DNA from: XYA12-FULL-58-9 sp001798605
GTDB lineage: Bacteria > Myxococcota > XYA12-FULL-58-9
NCBI GenBank assembly: GCA_036736205.1
Contig: DAINMX010000150.1
Location: 1-15,476 of the forward strand
Direction: 5' to 3'
DNA: 15,476 nucleotides
In this document: positions 1-6,780 of the stretch, piece by piece
Position numbering within the stretch: the first letter of the stretch is position 1
Layout of the letters: each line of letters starts with the position of its first letter
Translations under genes and position numbers: made by a program
Notes under the pieces: model-generated
Databases searched by the model: none
Told to the model about the DNA's origin: nothing
Seen by the model: the letters and a program-made list of their open reading frames with translations, nothing else

Positions 1-2
1 AC

Positions 3-341
3 GGTCCCAAGTGGCGTGACGTCTTGGTTGTCATCGTTGCATGGGTCATAACCCATGCCGCCTTGCTCGCAGCTTGGTGGGGAGCACTACGGTGGTGTAA
101 CGACACCGTCCCGGGTTGGAATGCTGTGGCAGTCATTTGGCTTGTGTCCTTGGTGCTCACCGGCTGGGCGTTGGCCACCAAGGCGCGAGAGAAGGTTCCA
201 CGCAAAGTCATGTTGATCCGCATCCCACCCGCCATCTTCTTTATGATCCTTCTCGGCCTCTACGGCCGTGACCACGGACCTTTGGTGGCTTGGACCTTGG
301 CTTTCTCGCCTCCCTATCTCGCGTTGACACGCTTCTTCTGA
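3..341 (+). CDS. Small multi-pass membrane protein, 5' end outside the window
   Basis: The frame is open to the left window edge, so this is probably the C-terminal part of a longer gene. The only in-window start in frame is a TTG at 24, with no convincing ribosome binding site. About four hydrophobic segments are visible: LVVIVAWVITHAALLAAWW, WNAVAVIWLVSLVLTGWALA, IPPAIFFMILLGLYG and PLVAWTLAFSPPYLAL. Short basic stretches (KAREKVPRK) lie between the second and third. No family motif was recognised, so the function is unknown beyond an inner-membrane location. It ends with TGA 34 bp before the convergent HEPN gene, and no clear terminator hairpin is visible between them. Confidence 0.6.
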   Translation, partial: GPKWRDVLVVIVAWVITHAALLAAWWGALRWCNDTVPGWNAVAVIWLVSLVLTGWALATKAREKVPRKVMLIRIPPAIFFMILLGLYGRDHGPLVAWTLAFSPPYLALTRFF

Positions 342-375
342 GGATCGGAGCCACTCATGACACCTGGGCGTTTCG

Positions 376-786
376 CTATTTTAGGACAACGGCTTCGATG
401 GTGCGGACGAGCCAGGTGGCATCCGCCCTCGCCTGCGCCGCATCTTCTTCAACGTAGAAGTCACTCGGTGTAAGGTCTTCGCTGCCATAGAAGGCAATCT
501 CGCGGTCGCGGCGTAGATTCTTGGAGATCGCCGCCATGCGATCCGCGTGTGGCCGCAAGGTTTCCGGCAGATGATTGCGATGGTCTTGGACCACGCGGCC
601 GACATCGTGGATGCGCGGGGCATCGATGTTTACGTGTCGCAGCAATGCCTTCAGGCTCAGCTCGACAACCTCCTGCGATTCGCGAACCACGTCTGCCCAC
701 GCCCGTCGCTCGTACAGGACATCAATCGCGGCGAGCCGGTGGCCGCTGCGCTCGAGGTAATCTCGGACCAATCCCCGGTTGATCAT
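376..786 (-). CDS. HEPN-domain protein, putative toxin of an MNT-HEPN pair
   Basis: This 136-residue protein is all-helical in appearance and resembles the HEPN family. Residues 31-61 give the first core helix and the conserved loop ending P-x-x-HDVG (His60-Asp61). Residues 94-125 carry the family's second signature: DREIAFYGSEDLTP, then a tyrosine and an acidic/alanine helix. HEPN proteins paired with minimal nucleotidyltransferases are often ribonuclease toxins neutralised by the partner. The ATG at 786 is preferred: it overlaps the upstream TGA as ATGA and has a TGGAGG site 8 nt upstream, whereas the longer TTG start at 801 has no such support. The usual HEPN ribonuclease motif R-x4-6-H was not found; the only nearby spacing is Arg50-x9-His60. 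Toxicity is therefore uncertain, and a non-toxic nucleotide-binding HEPN partner is an alternative. Confidence 0.85.
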   Translation of the reverse strand: MINRGLVRDYLERSGHRLAAIDVLYERRAWADVVRESQEVVELSLKALLRHVNIDAPRIHDVGRVVQDHRNHLPETLRPHADRMAAISKNLRRDREIAFYGSEDLTPSDFYVEEDAAQARADATWLVRTIEAVVLK

Positions 787-1373
787 GCGGCGTGCCTCCA
801 ATAGGGCTGGCCATGGATGACGCCTCGAACAAACTCGCCGGCGGCAATGGCTCGGCGCAGACGCACGAAAAAGCGCTGAACAACGCCCGTCCGATCGGTG
901 AGGAGTCGGCCCTCAGTCGCCGCCTCCAACCAGAGGCTGCCTGCGGCCTCGACCGTGTCCGGGAGATGAACGAAGTGCGCGTTCACTTCGTGTGGAAGAG
1001 TGTTCCCGGCGAGGAAATCGTCCCATTGACGGTAGAGATCACGATGCAGCGATACCTGGGGAGCAACGACGAGAAGGAGATCGATGTCGGAGTCAACGCG
1101 CAGCTCACCGCGGGACGCCGAGCCGAAGAGCACCGCGCCCAAAAACTGTTCGGCGTTCGCCTCGACATGACGCCTCGCGACTGACCACCACGACGCGTAC
1201 TCCTCCAGAGCATCAACCTCGCTGTTGCCACCCGAATCTATTCCGAGTCCCAACAGGCGCACACACAAGGCATTGAGCGAGATCCCGCGCTCCAAAGCCA
1301 GCCGCCGGAGCTGGCCATGAAGCTTCGGAGGAACTCGCAACACGAATCGTCCAGACGGTGCCGAACTCAACAT
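783..1373 (-). CDS. RHH-nucleotidyltransferase fusion, putative antitoxin
   Basis: This 196-residue protein has two recognisable parts. Residues 8-42 match a HicB/Arc-type ribbon-helix-helix segment (GRFVLRVPPKLHGQL, then a helix ending ISLNALCVRLL). Residues 58-165 match a minimal nucleotidyltransferase: Gly84-Ser85, then Asp96-x-Asp98 in LRVDSDIDLLLVV, with Glu129 as a possible third carboxylate. In MntA-HepT systems the nucleotidyltransferase AMPylates and silences the HEPN toxin, so the same role is inferred here. The RHH part could add DNA-binding autoregulation, which fits the perfect palindrome at the start codon. The stop overlaps the HEPN start by 4 bp, implying translational coupling. 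Domain assignment is firm; the antitoxin role is inferred from pairing. Confidence 0.85.
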   Translation of the reverse strand: MLSSAPSGRFVLRVPPKLHGQLRRLALERGISLNALCVRLLGLGIDSGGNSEVDALEEYASWWSVARRHVEANAEQFLGAVLFGSASRGELRVDSDIDLLLVVAPQVSLHRDLYRQWDDFLAGNTLPHEVNAHFVHLPDTVEAAGSLWLEAATEGRLLTDRTGVVQRFFVRLRRAIAAGEFVRGVIHGQPYWRHAA

Positions 1374-1388
1374 GATACTATAGTATCA
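1373..1388. promoter_or_regulatory. 16-bp perfect palindrome, putative autoregulatory operator
   Basis: The sequence TGATACTATAGTATCA reads the same on both strands and includes the first base of the ATG at 1373 (minus). On the minus strand it contains a -10-like GATACT, with TTGAGG 16 bp upstream, so an RNA polymerase site would overlap the palindrome. The leader would be very short or absent. A palindrome bound by the RHH part of the gene's own product is the natural reading; the binding is inferred. Confidence 0.6.
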
Positions 1389-1410
1389 CCTATTCGCAGA
1401 TGACCTCAAC

Positions 1411-1440
1411 CCTTGGATCAAACAGCCTTGGATCAAACGG
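1411..1440. repeat. Two tandem 15-bp repeats
   Basis: CCTTGGATCAAACAG at 1411-1425 is followed directly by CCTTGGATCAAACGG at 1426-1440, with one mismatch. The pair lies in the 77-bp gap between the operator of the nucleotidyltransferase gene and the stop of the VIT/VWA gene, about 25 bp upstream of the palindrome in the transcription direction of the pair. It may be a simple duplication or an extra regulator site. Confidence 0.75.
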
Positions 1441-1465
1441 CCGACAACCATTTCTCGAACGGGCT

Positions 1466-4400
1466 CTAGAACTTGATGGTACCGACGGTGATGGTGTCGC
1501 GCGCCTGGTTGAGCCGGAGCGTGATGGCCTTGCGCTTCTCGTTGGGTCGGCCGTAATGGGTGAACAGCTCAAGCTGCAAAGTGACGGCACCGGTAAGAGT
1601 CTGGGCGCTGGAGCCAAAGAAATTTGCTTGCACCGTGTATTCGCCTCGCATGGCCCGGTGAATCACATACTCCTCAGGGCCATAACCTTGGGTGAAGTCG
1701 CGAGACACCAGGCCGCCAATCTGCGAGCGGTTATTGCCGTAATAGGCCTTCTCGCCTGAAGGCTCGATGACCCACATGTCGATGTCGGTGAGATCGGTGT
1801 CCCATGACAGGGAGATGCGCAGATCCAGATCGAGAAGTTTGATGAGCCTCTCGTCGAGTGGAAGCTCAGTGATACCCGCTTTGCGCGCTTGCGGAACCAA
1901 CGCGTTGAATTCCATCAAGGCGATGAGCTCGATCTCATCGAAGCGATCCCATTGGTTCATGACCACGTGGGCTAGCAGCTCCAACGCCCTCAGGTGGTTG
2001 CCACTTCGGCCAAGCACCAAGGCGAGGTCGCGATAGGACTGTGGCTCTTCTGGGCGCCACGACAAGACTTGTTCAAAGGCGATGGCGGCGAGATCGAGAA
2101 ATTCGAGCTGGGCCAAACGGTGCGCCAACACTCGCAGCAGCGCAGCGTCCTCGAGCTCAAGCTCGGCAACGTTGGATAAGACTCGCAGTCCTAGGGAGCG
2201 TTGTTCCTTGCGAAAGAAAAAGTCGGCGCAGTCGAGATAAAAGGCGGGTGAAGCGCCGTAGGACTTCCGCTCGGCAAGATAAGCCGCGTAGGCATCGTTG
2301 GCGGCGTCGAGGTTTTTGAGATACGGGGTATCGGGTGTCCAGGGTTTGAGCTCTATGGATGGTTCGGAATCGTTCACAGCGTTAGAGTCAGATACCGTCT
2401 TGGCAGATGGTGCCTCGTCCTTCATCGAGGGGGCGTCCTCTTTTGCCGCTTCAGCTGAATCCATACGTTCCATGCTCGGTGCCGGTGGCGGAGCCGACGA
2501 AAAATCATCGCCAGCACTTTCTTCGCGACGGGACTTCTTGGACTCTCCTGCGACCCTCAAGTCGCGCGGGTATTTGAACTTCGTTTCCCACCAGGCGATG
2601 CGTTCGTTCCAAAGGCCGACGATGCGTTCGAGCTTGCGTTGATGCTCGACCTTCTCTTGGGCCACCCGACCAGCCACCTGTTCGTCGAAGGCACGACGCC
2701 ACGGGAGGAGCGTGGCGGGTGGTCGGATGTCGTGCTCGATGTATTGTTCCAGGCGTTCCAGGACGATGAGCGAGGTGTAGGGGGTTACCAGACCAAACCT
2801 TTTGCCTACGTCGGTGAGCGCCTTTTCGTTTTGTTTTGGAAACGCTGCCAGTTGAGCCACCTTCTTTTGTGCCCACAACAGCGCCAAGAGGTCGCCATGG
2901 GTCTGGCCCCGGGTGAGCTCGAAACGAATGGTATCGACAGTTTCCCCAGCGACACCGAGCTCGACCTCGACGGTGGCCGATTGGGACTCGAGTCGGCCGC
3001 TCAGCGACAATTTGTCGGTGAGGGGCTGGCCAATCCCCGGAAGGACGTCTGCGACCTGACCGCCTTGGACGTTGATCGCCTTGACAACCAAGGGGGCCGA
3101 CCCGGCCGCCGCAGACATCACCGACGGATCGGAGTCCGCGAGATTGAAATAGGCACCGCCACTGCGCGTTCCGAGCCAGCCCATGAACGCAGTGTTGACT
3201 TTGGTTGCGGCCGAGACGGTGAACACGGGTGCGCTGAAGGCTGCGGGTTCGCTGTGACCAAAGGTGGAAACACCATCGCTCACGAGGAAGTAGAGGCTTG
3301 CGGCTTTGCCTTGGGGCTTGATGACACCGAGTTGAGTGCCACCATCGTAGATGATGTCTGTCACTGCTTTGCGTAACGGCTCGATGTCGCCACCGCGAAT
3401 GGTCAACGTAGCGGGCTCGCGCATGGCATCACTGAACGGCCAAAGCTCGACCGCGATCGAGGCAGCATCGAGGGCAGCAAAGAAGGCGGCAAAACCGCTG
3501 AGTATGCGGGCATGATCGGTCTTTTCCTGCGAGCGCGAAGCGTCCCAGAAGATGACGACCTTTTTGGCAGCGACACCATTCGCCGACGGTCTTGTCGTCA
3601 GGGGTTGATTGATCAAAAAGTACGCGCTGCCTGAAGTACCCTCGGCATTATGGTTGTGGGACTCGACGGCAACGGTGCGCGGCTTTCCAGGGACGGCGAT
3701 GGTCAGCCGACCTGTGAGGGGTTTGCCGGCGGGCTTGGCCTCGCCGATCCAGACCCCGTCGCCGCCCGAGACCGACAAGGGGATTTGTCCTGCCAGCTCA
3801 ATTCTTGGATTGCTCGCTAGGTCAGGGATTTCAACGCGGAGGTCATACTTCTCGAGCCCCGAGGGAAAGGCCACAGGCCATGTGTATGTCGAGCCGTCCA
3901 GGTGGAGCGCCAACTCGCGGACAGTCTCGACGGCGATGGTGCGGCTCCCCTTGGGGGGAATCGGATAGACGCGGGTGCGGAAATGATTGCCGCCGACCCA
4001 TTCGACGATGCCGGGGTCGACGCCCTTGCGCACTTCCTTCTCAAAGACCACGCGGGCCTTCTCTTTGCCCACGGCGACGGCGTCGACCAGTTGCCCTTCG
4101 ATGTCGAGGGCGTAGCCGGTGACGGTGGCGTCGGCTGGCAGTGGGAACACCAGGTCGCCCTCGAGAACCCGATCGTGCGGGTTGTAGAAGGTCATGGTGA
4201 CTCGGGTCTTAGCCACAGGTCCGACGATGCGAACCTTGGTATTCACTTCTGTGATGGGCAGGTGCTCTCGTTCGACTGCCTCGCCTGAGTCCGTTACCTC
4301 GCCCGGTGCTCGTGTGACCTGCAACATGGGGGCATCGACTTCGTCGATGGCGGTGAGATCGGGTGCTACCGGGAGCTCCGCCTTGTGAACGCCAACCGGT

Positions 4401-4495
4401 TGGGTCGAGCAACCCCACACCGTGGCCAAAACAATGCCGTATAGGACAGACGTAATTCGTTCGTTGCGCAGTGTGTTGTTGCATCGATGTGGCAT
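1466..4495 (-). CDS. VIT-VWA-DUF2135 lipoprotein with helical repeat region
   Basis: This 1009-residue envelope protein starts with a short basic stretch and a hydrophobic segment ending VWGC, so Cys29 is a probable lipidation site, although Trp at -2 is unusual. Residues about 75-210 form a VIT (inter-alpha-trypsin inhibitor) domain. Residues 312-450 form a von Willebrand A domain with the metal-site motif Asp318-x-Ser320-x-Ser322, plus Thr387 and Asp407. Residues 570-580 carry the VTPYTSLIVLE signature typical of VIT-VWA proteins. Residues 650-715 are a low-complexity Ser/Glu/Lys linker. Residues 745-865 look like TPR-type helical repeats, and residues 893-1005 match DUF2135 (YfaP-like). 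The start is supported by GGAGG 5 nt before the ATG. It is probably the last gene of a four-gene unit, 48 bp after the preceding stop. A periplasmic or surface protein-binding role is inferred; the partner is unknown. Confidence 0.92.
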   Translation of the reverse strand: MPHRCNNTLRNERITSVLYGIVLATVWGCSTQPVGVHKAELPVAPDLTAIDEVDAPMLQVTRAPGEVTDSGEAVEREHLPITEVNTKVRIVGPVAKTRVTMTFYNPHDRVLEGDLVFPLPADATVTGYALDIEGQLVDAVAVGKEKARVVFEKEVRKGVDPGIVEWVGGNHFRTRVYPIPPKGSRTIAVETVRELALHLDGSTYTWPVAFPSGLEKYDLRVEIPDLASNPRIELAGQIPLSVSGGDGVWIGEAKPAGKPLTGRLTIAVPGKPRTVAVESHNHNAEGTSGSAYFLINQPLTTRPSANGVAAKKVVIFWDASRSQEKTDHARILSGFAAFFAALDAASIAVELWPFSDAMREPATLTIRGGDIEPLRKAVTDIIYDGGTQLGVIKPQGKAASLYFLVSDGVSTFGHSEPAAFSAPVFTVSAATKVNTAFMGWLGTRSGGAYFNLADSDPSVMSAAAGSAPLVVKAINVQGGQVADVLPGIGQPLTDKLSLSGRLESQSATVEVELGVAGETVDTIRFELTRGQTHGDLLALLWAQKKVAQLAAFPKQNEKALTDVGKRFGLVTPYTSLIVLERLEQYIEHDIRPPATLLPWRRAFDEQVAGRVAQEKVEHQRKLERIVGLWNERIAWWETKFKYPRDLRVAGESKKSRREESAGDDFSSAPPPAPSMERMDSAEAAKEDAPSMKDEAPSAKTVSDSNAVNDSEPSIELKPWTPDTPYLKNLDAANDAYAAYLAERKSYGASPAFYLDCADFFFRKEQRSLGLRVLSNVAELELEDAALLRVLAHRLAQLEFLDLAAIAFEQVLSWRPEEPQSYRDLALVLGRSGNHLRALELLAHVVMNQWDRFDEIELIALMEFNALVPQARKAGITELPLDERLIKLLDLDLRISLSWDTDLTDIDMWVIEPSGEKAYYGNNRSQIGGLVSRDFTQGYGPEEYVIHRAMRGEYTVQANFFGSSAQTLTGAVTLQLELFTHYGRPNEKRKAITLRLNQARDTITVGTIKF

Positions 4496-4543
4496 GATCC
4501 CTCCAAGTGTTGGGCGCGGGTAACCAAGTACAGGAAAGATTGA

Positions 4544-5197
4544 CTACTTGATTTCGACGATGGCGTCTTCCTCGAGAATCAACAACATGTTCCCGGTGTA
4601 CTTTGAACGGGACACAATGAACTTTGATTGAGATCTGTATTCTTCTTCGTCGGGTCGCAGTTTGTCGCCCTTGAACGTCAGCGTGTAAGAGCCGTCGTCG
4701 CCCGGGGCGAAGTTGCCGTAAAATCCGGTCGAGAAGCTGAATTCGAAACCGCCGTTTGATTTGCGATCAAAATTGGCAACCACGCCGTCGCTGTACTCGA
4801 CCCGATATCCGGCCACGTTCTCGATTCCGAGCTCGATGCGTTGACCTTTGGTGTACACGCGCGCGATTCGCAGCGGTGGTTTTTTGAAGACGATCACTGG
4901 AGCGGAGAACTCATCTTCCCAATTGACAGAGAAGTAGTCGGCGTAGTCCATGTCGCCCAGCTTCTGCTCCTCGAGGACGACGCTGCCAAGGATGTTGAGC
5001 TTGTAAGGTACCTTCTGGTCCTTGAGAACGATGTTGATGGCGTCCGCGCCGCCCTTCGAGATGCGCATGTTTTCGTCACTCATCTCGATGGTCAAAGTGG
5101 TGTCGGCGAACTCGAGCGTGGTTGTCTGGCAACAGACCAGGGTGATCTTTTCGACCGCAGAGGGCGCGCCGGGGGCAGCCGAGGACTCAGGGGGCAT
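4544..5197 (-). CDS. Hypothetical beta-rich protein
   Basis: I do not recognise this 217-residue family. There is no signal peptide or membrane segment, so it is probably cytoplasmic. Residues 1-15 are a Pro/Ala/Ser-rich tail. The rest alternates short hydrophobic and polar strands with many acidic residues: VNWEDEF at 91-97, FEFSFSTGFYGNFAPGDDG at 151-169, and MLLILEEDAIVEIK at the end. This suggests a mostly beta fold. The two cysteines are adjacent (22-23). The ATG at 5197 is preferred over the one at 5212 because GGAGAG lies 7 nt upstream of it, while the earlier ATG follows a run of A and C with no binding site. The gene lies 27 bp after the metallopeptidase stop and 48 bp before the VIT/VWA gene, on the same strand, so it likely serves the same module. 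Confidence 0.75.
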   Translation of the reverse strand: MPPESSAAPGAPSAVEKITLVCCQTTTLEFADTTLTIEMSDENMRISKGGADAINIVLKDQKVPYKLNILGSVVLEEQKLGDMDYADYFSVNWEDEFSAPVIVFKKPPLRIARVYTKGQRIELGIENVAGYRVEYSDGVVANFDRKSNGGFEFSFSTGFYGNFAPGDDGSYTLTFKGDKLRPDEEEYRSQSKFIVSRSKYTGNMLLILEEDAIVEIK

Positions 5198-5224
5198 CGT
5201 GTGACTCTCCATGGGTTTTTTGCA

Positions 5225-6154
5225 TCAATTGTTTGCGCAAGCCGGTATGCGGTCGATGCCAGCGAAGAACTCGTCGACGATGAGCTTCCAGGCCTTGGCG
5301 TTCTCCGGCGGCCCGCATTTGAAGGGATGTTTGACCGTTTGCCCCGTTAAGATTGTGAGCTGCTCGCGCAGATAGTTCTGCGCCAGGTCGGCCGCGTACT
5401 CCTCGACACCGTTGCCCGGCATGAACGCGTAGTAGGTCTTGCCCCGGACCTTGAGCCATCCTTGGACATACGGTTCGAGACACTTGGCCTCGCGACCGCA
5501 GCGCTCGATGATGCTGTGGTGAATGTCTCCGAGGGCGCGGCTCGACCAGTCGCCCGCCGCTTGGTCGTTGAGGTGGAATATCTCGTGAAAGAGAAGGTTG
5601 CGGACGACTGTGGTCGAGTGATTCAAAGTTCCACGGACGTTGTAGGCGACCTGCCAATCGCCAGCATAGGCGGCTGGCGTGCGACGGCCCACCGAGCGAA
5701 AGAACCGTAGATCGAGGTCGCGCCAGCGGTAACGCGGGGCCTTGCCCGCCTCTTTTTCAAGACCCGTGAAGAAATCATCCAGAGCTGTCAGGGCGCTGGT
5801 GACGAATTGCAGATGCTTGCGATCGACACCCACGGGCAGGTGCGGCACCAGGTGCAAGGCACCGCGATATCCGCCGTCGAAGTCGCGTTCATGGAGAAGC
5901 CCAGCCAAAGAGCCGGTCTTCTGCCAAAGCTCGACGGCCAACACTGCGGCTTTGGGGTCTTTGGCATAGCGCTTCCTCAGCAAGCAAGTCACCTGATCGG
6001 CTGGTGTCGAATCGTTGCACTCGGTGTCTGCTTGGGGATCTGGCATTGCGCCAAACAAAATGACTCGAGCCTCGGCAGCGTCGATGGCCTGTGCGTGGGC
6101 CGTGCAAGGCATGGCGCAAAGAAGAGCCAACAACGGAGGGCGTCCTTTCATCAT
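5225..6154 (-). CDS. Secreted HExxH metallopeptidase-like protein
   Basis: This 309-residue protein begins with a signal peptide (MMKGRPPLLALLCAMPCTAHAQA; likely cleavage after AHA or AQA), so it should act in the periplasm or outside. The sequence LLFHEIFHLND gives a zinc-type HExxH motif: His190, catalytic Glu191, His194. About 57 residues later GVEEYAADLAQNY places Glu251 or Glu252 as a plausible third zinc ligand, the gluzincin arrangement. Six cysteines remain after the signal peptide (46, 57, 219, 225, 280, 306), which would allow disulfides. I cannot name the peptidase family and the substrate is unknown. Adjacent ATG codons at 6154 and 6151 are both possible starts, and neither has a strong binding site. 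The gene starts 9 bp after the response regulator stop, implying coupled expression. Confidence 0.8.
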   Translation of the reverse strand: MMKGRPPLLALLCAMPCTAHAQAIDAAEARVILFGAMPDPQADTECNDSTPADQVTCLLRKRYAKDPKAAVLAVELWQKTGSLAGLLHERDFDGGYRGALHLVPHLPVGVDRKHLQFVTSALTALDDFFTGLEKEAGKAPRYRWRDLDLRFFRSVGRRTPAAYAGDWQVAYNVRGTLNHSTTVVRNLLFHEIFHLNDQAAGDWSSRALGDIHHSIIERCGREAKCLEPYVQGWLKVRGKTYYAFMPGNGVEEYAADLAQNYLREQLTILTGQTVKHPFKCGPPENAKAWKLIVDEFFAGIDRIPACANN

Positions 6155-6163
6155 CAGCCAAGG

Positions 6164-6538
6164 TCAAGCAACGATGGCCTGGTCTACTGCGCCCAGCATT
6201 TCCTGGGAGAACCAGGGCTTGTCGAGAATTCGAATGATCAGGTGGACTGCCAGAGCTTGGCGCACGTCCGCATCGTCCGGATAGGCCGTTGCCATGATAG
6301 CTGGCACCGGAGTGCCAGCTAATTTGGCATGCTCCAGGAGCTCGACCCCAGTCATCCCTGGCATCTTCTGATCAACGATGAGGAGATGAACTTCTGTACT
6401 TGCAAGGATCATCAAAGCTTCCGTTGGTGAGTCGGCGGCGATGATATTGTAACGACGGCGAGGCCGCAGGGCGCGACGCACCAAATCGATGTTGTAACGC
6501 TCATCGTCGACAACCAGAATGTTCCAACTCTGCTCCAC
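6164..6538 (-). CDS. Single-domain response regulator (receiver only)
   Basis: This 124-residue protein is a CheY-like receiver domain with no output domain. The acidic pair is Asp11-Asp12 (ILVVDDE), the phosphoacceptor is Asp56 (IVDQKMPGMTG), the switch Thr is Thr84 (MATAYPD), and the conserved Lys is Lys107 (ILDKPW). It should receive phosphate from a histidine kinase and act by protein contact, but no kinase lies in the window. The GTG at 6538 is chosen because GAGGAA lies 5 nt upstream and it gives the usual receiver length. A longer frame could begin at a TTG at 6592, but the bases before that codon are CGCCTCCCT, which is not a binding site. It is the first of four close minus-strand genes that include a metallopeptidase and a VIT/VWA lipoprotein. 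Confidence 0.9.
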   Translation of the reverse strand: MEQSWNILVVDDERYNIDLVRRALRPRRRYNIIAADSPTEALMILASTEVHLLIVDQKMPGMTGVELLEHAKLAGTPVPAIMATAYPDDADVRQALAVHLIIRILDKPWFSQEMLGAVDQAIVA

Positions 6539-6582
6539 GCTTTCCTCGGGGGCATTATCAGTCGTTGCCGTTGCAAGGGCAA

Positions 6583-6627
6583 GGCGTTTCAAAGGGAGGC
6601 GTCACAAGGGGAGGCGTTTCGATGGGA
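6583..6627. repeat. Three tandem 15-bp repeats between divergent genes
   Basis: The units are GGCGTTTCAAAGGGA (6583-6597), GGCGTCACAAGGGGA (6598-6612) and GGCGTTTCGATGGGA (6613-6627), matching GGCGTYWCRAWGGGA. They lie in the 242-bp gap between the divergent response regulator and aminotransferase genes, where promoters for both must be. The spacing could suit iterated regulator binding. Unit 3 also holds the ATG of a 47-codon open frame. Confidence 0.7.
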
Positions 6628-6765
6628 GCAGAAGCCCCAGATAACGTCAACCTGACTTGGCTGCGGTCGAAAATCCACGTAATGAAGACTGCCAGCAGCG
6701 ATCAGGCAGCCGCTGTGGAATCCACGGCGCATGGCACGAGTGAAGAATCTGCGCAGAAAGAGTAA
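6622..6765 (+). CDS. Possible 47-residue small protein or leader peptide
   Basis: An open frame begins MGAEAPDNVN and ends with a Ser/Glu/Ala-rich tail (GTSEESAQKE), stopping 15 bp before the aminotransferase ATG. A strong GGGGAGG binding site sits 7 nt before the ATG, which is the main support. It has no recognised domain, signal peptide or membrane segment, and the binding site is itself part of the 15-bp repeat. It could be a small gene co-transcribed with the sugar genes, a translated leader, or chance. Its position just ahead of the aminotransferase fits translational coupling. Confidence 0.3.
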   Translation: MGAEAPDNVNLTWLRSKIHVMKTASSDQAAAVESTAHGTSEESAQKE

Positions 6766-6780
6766 CAAAGAGGAAATGGC

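Noticed and set aside
787..801. Longer HEPN start at TTG 801
   Set aside because: The ATG at 786 has the ATGA overlap and a TGGAGG site; the TTG adds five residues with no support.
2639..3376. A 245-codon plus-strand frame inside the VIT/VWA gene
   Set aside because: It lies wholly antisense to a domain-rich gene, has no recognisable motif, and reflects codon bias of the real frame.
6539..6592. Longer receiver protein start at TTG 6592
   Set aside because: Upstream bases are pyrimidine-rich and the added residues are not part of the receiver fold; GTG at 6538 has GAGGAA 5 nt upstream.
6657..6686. Promoter-like TTGGCT and TAATGA with a 17-bp spacer upstream of the aminotransferase
   Set aside because: The -10 match is poor (2 of 6), so this is no better than chance in a gap of this size.
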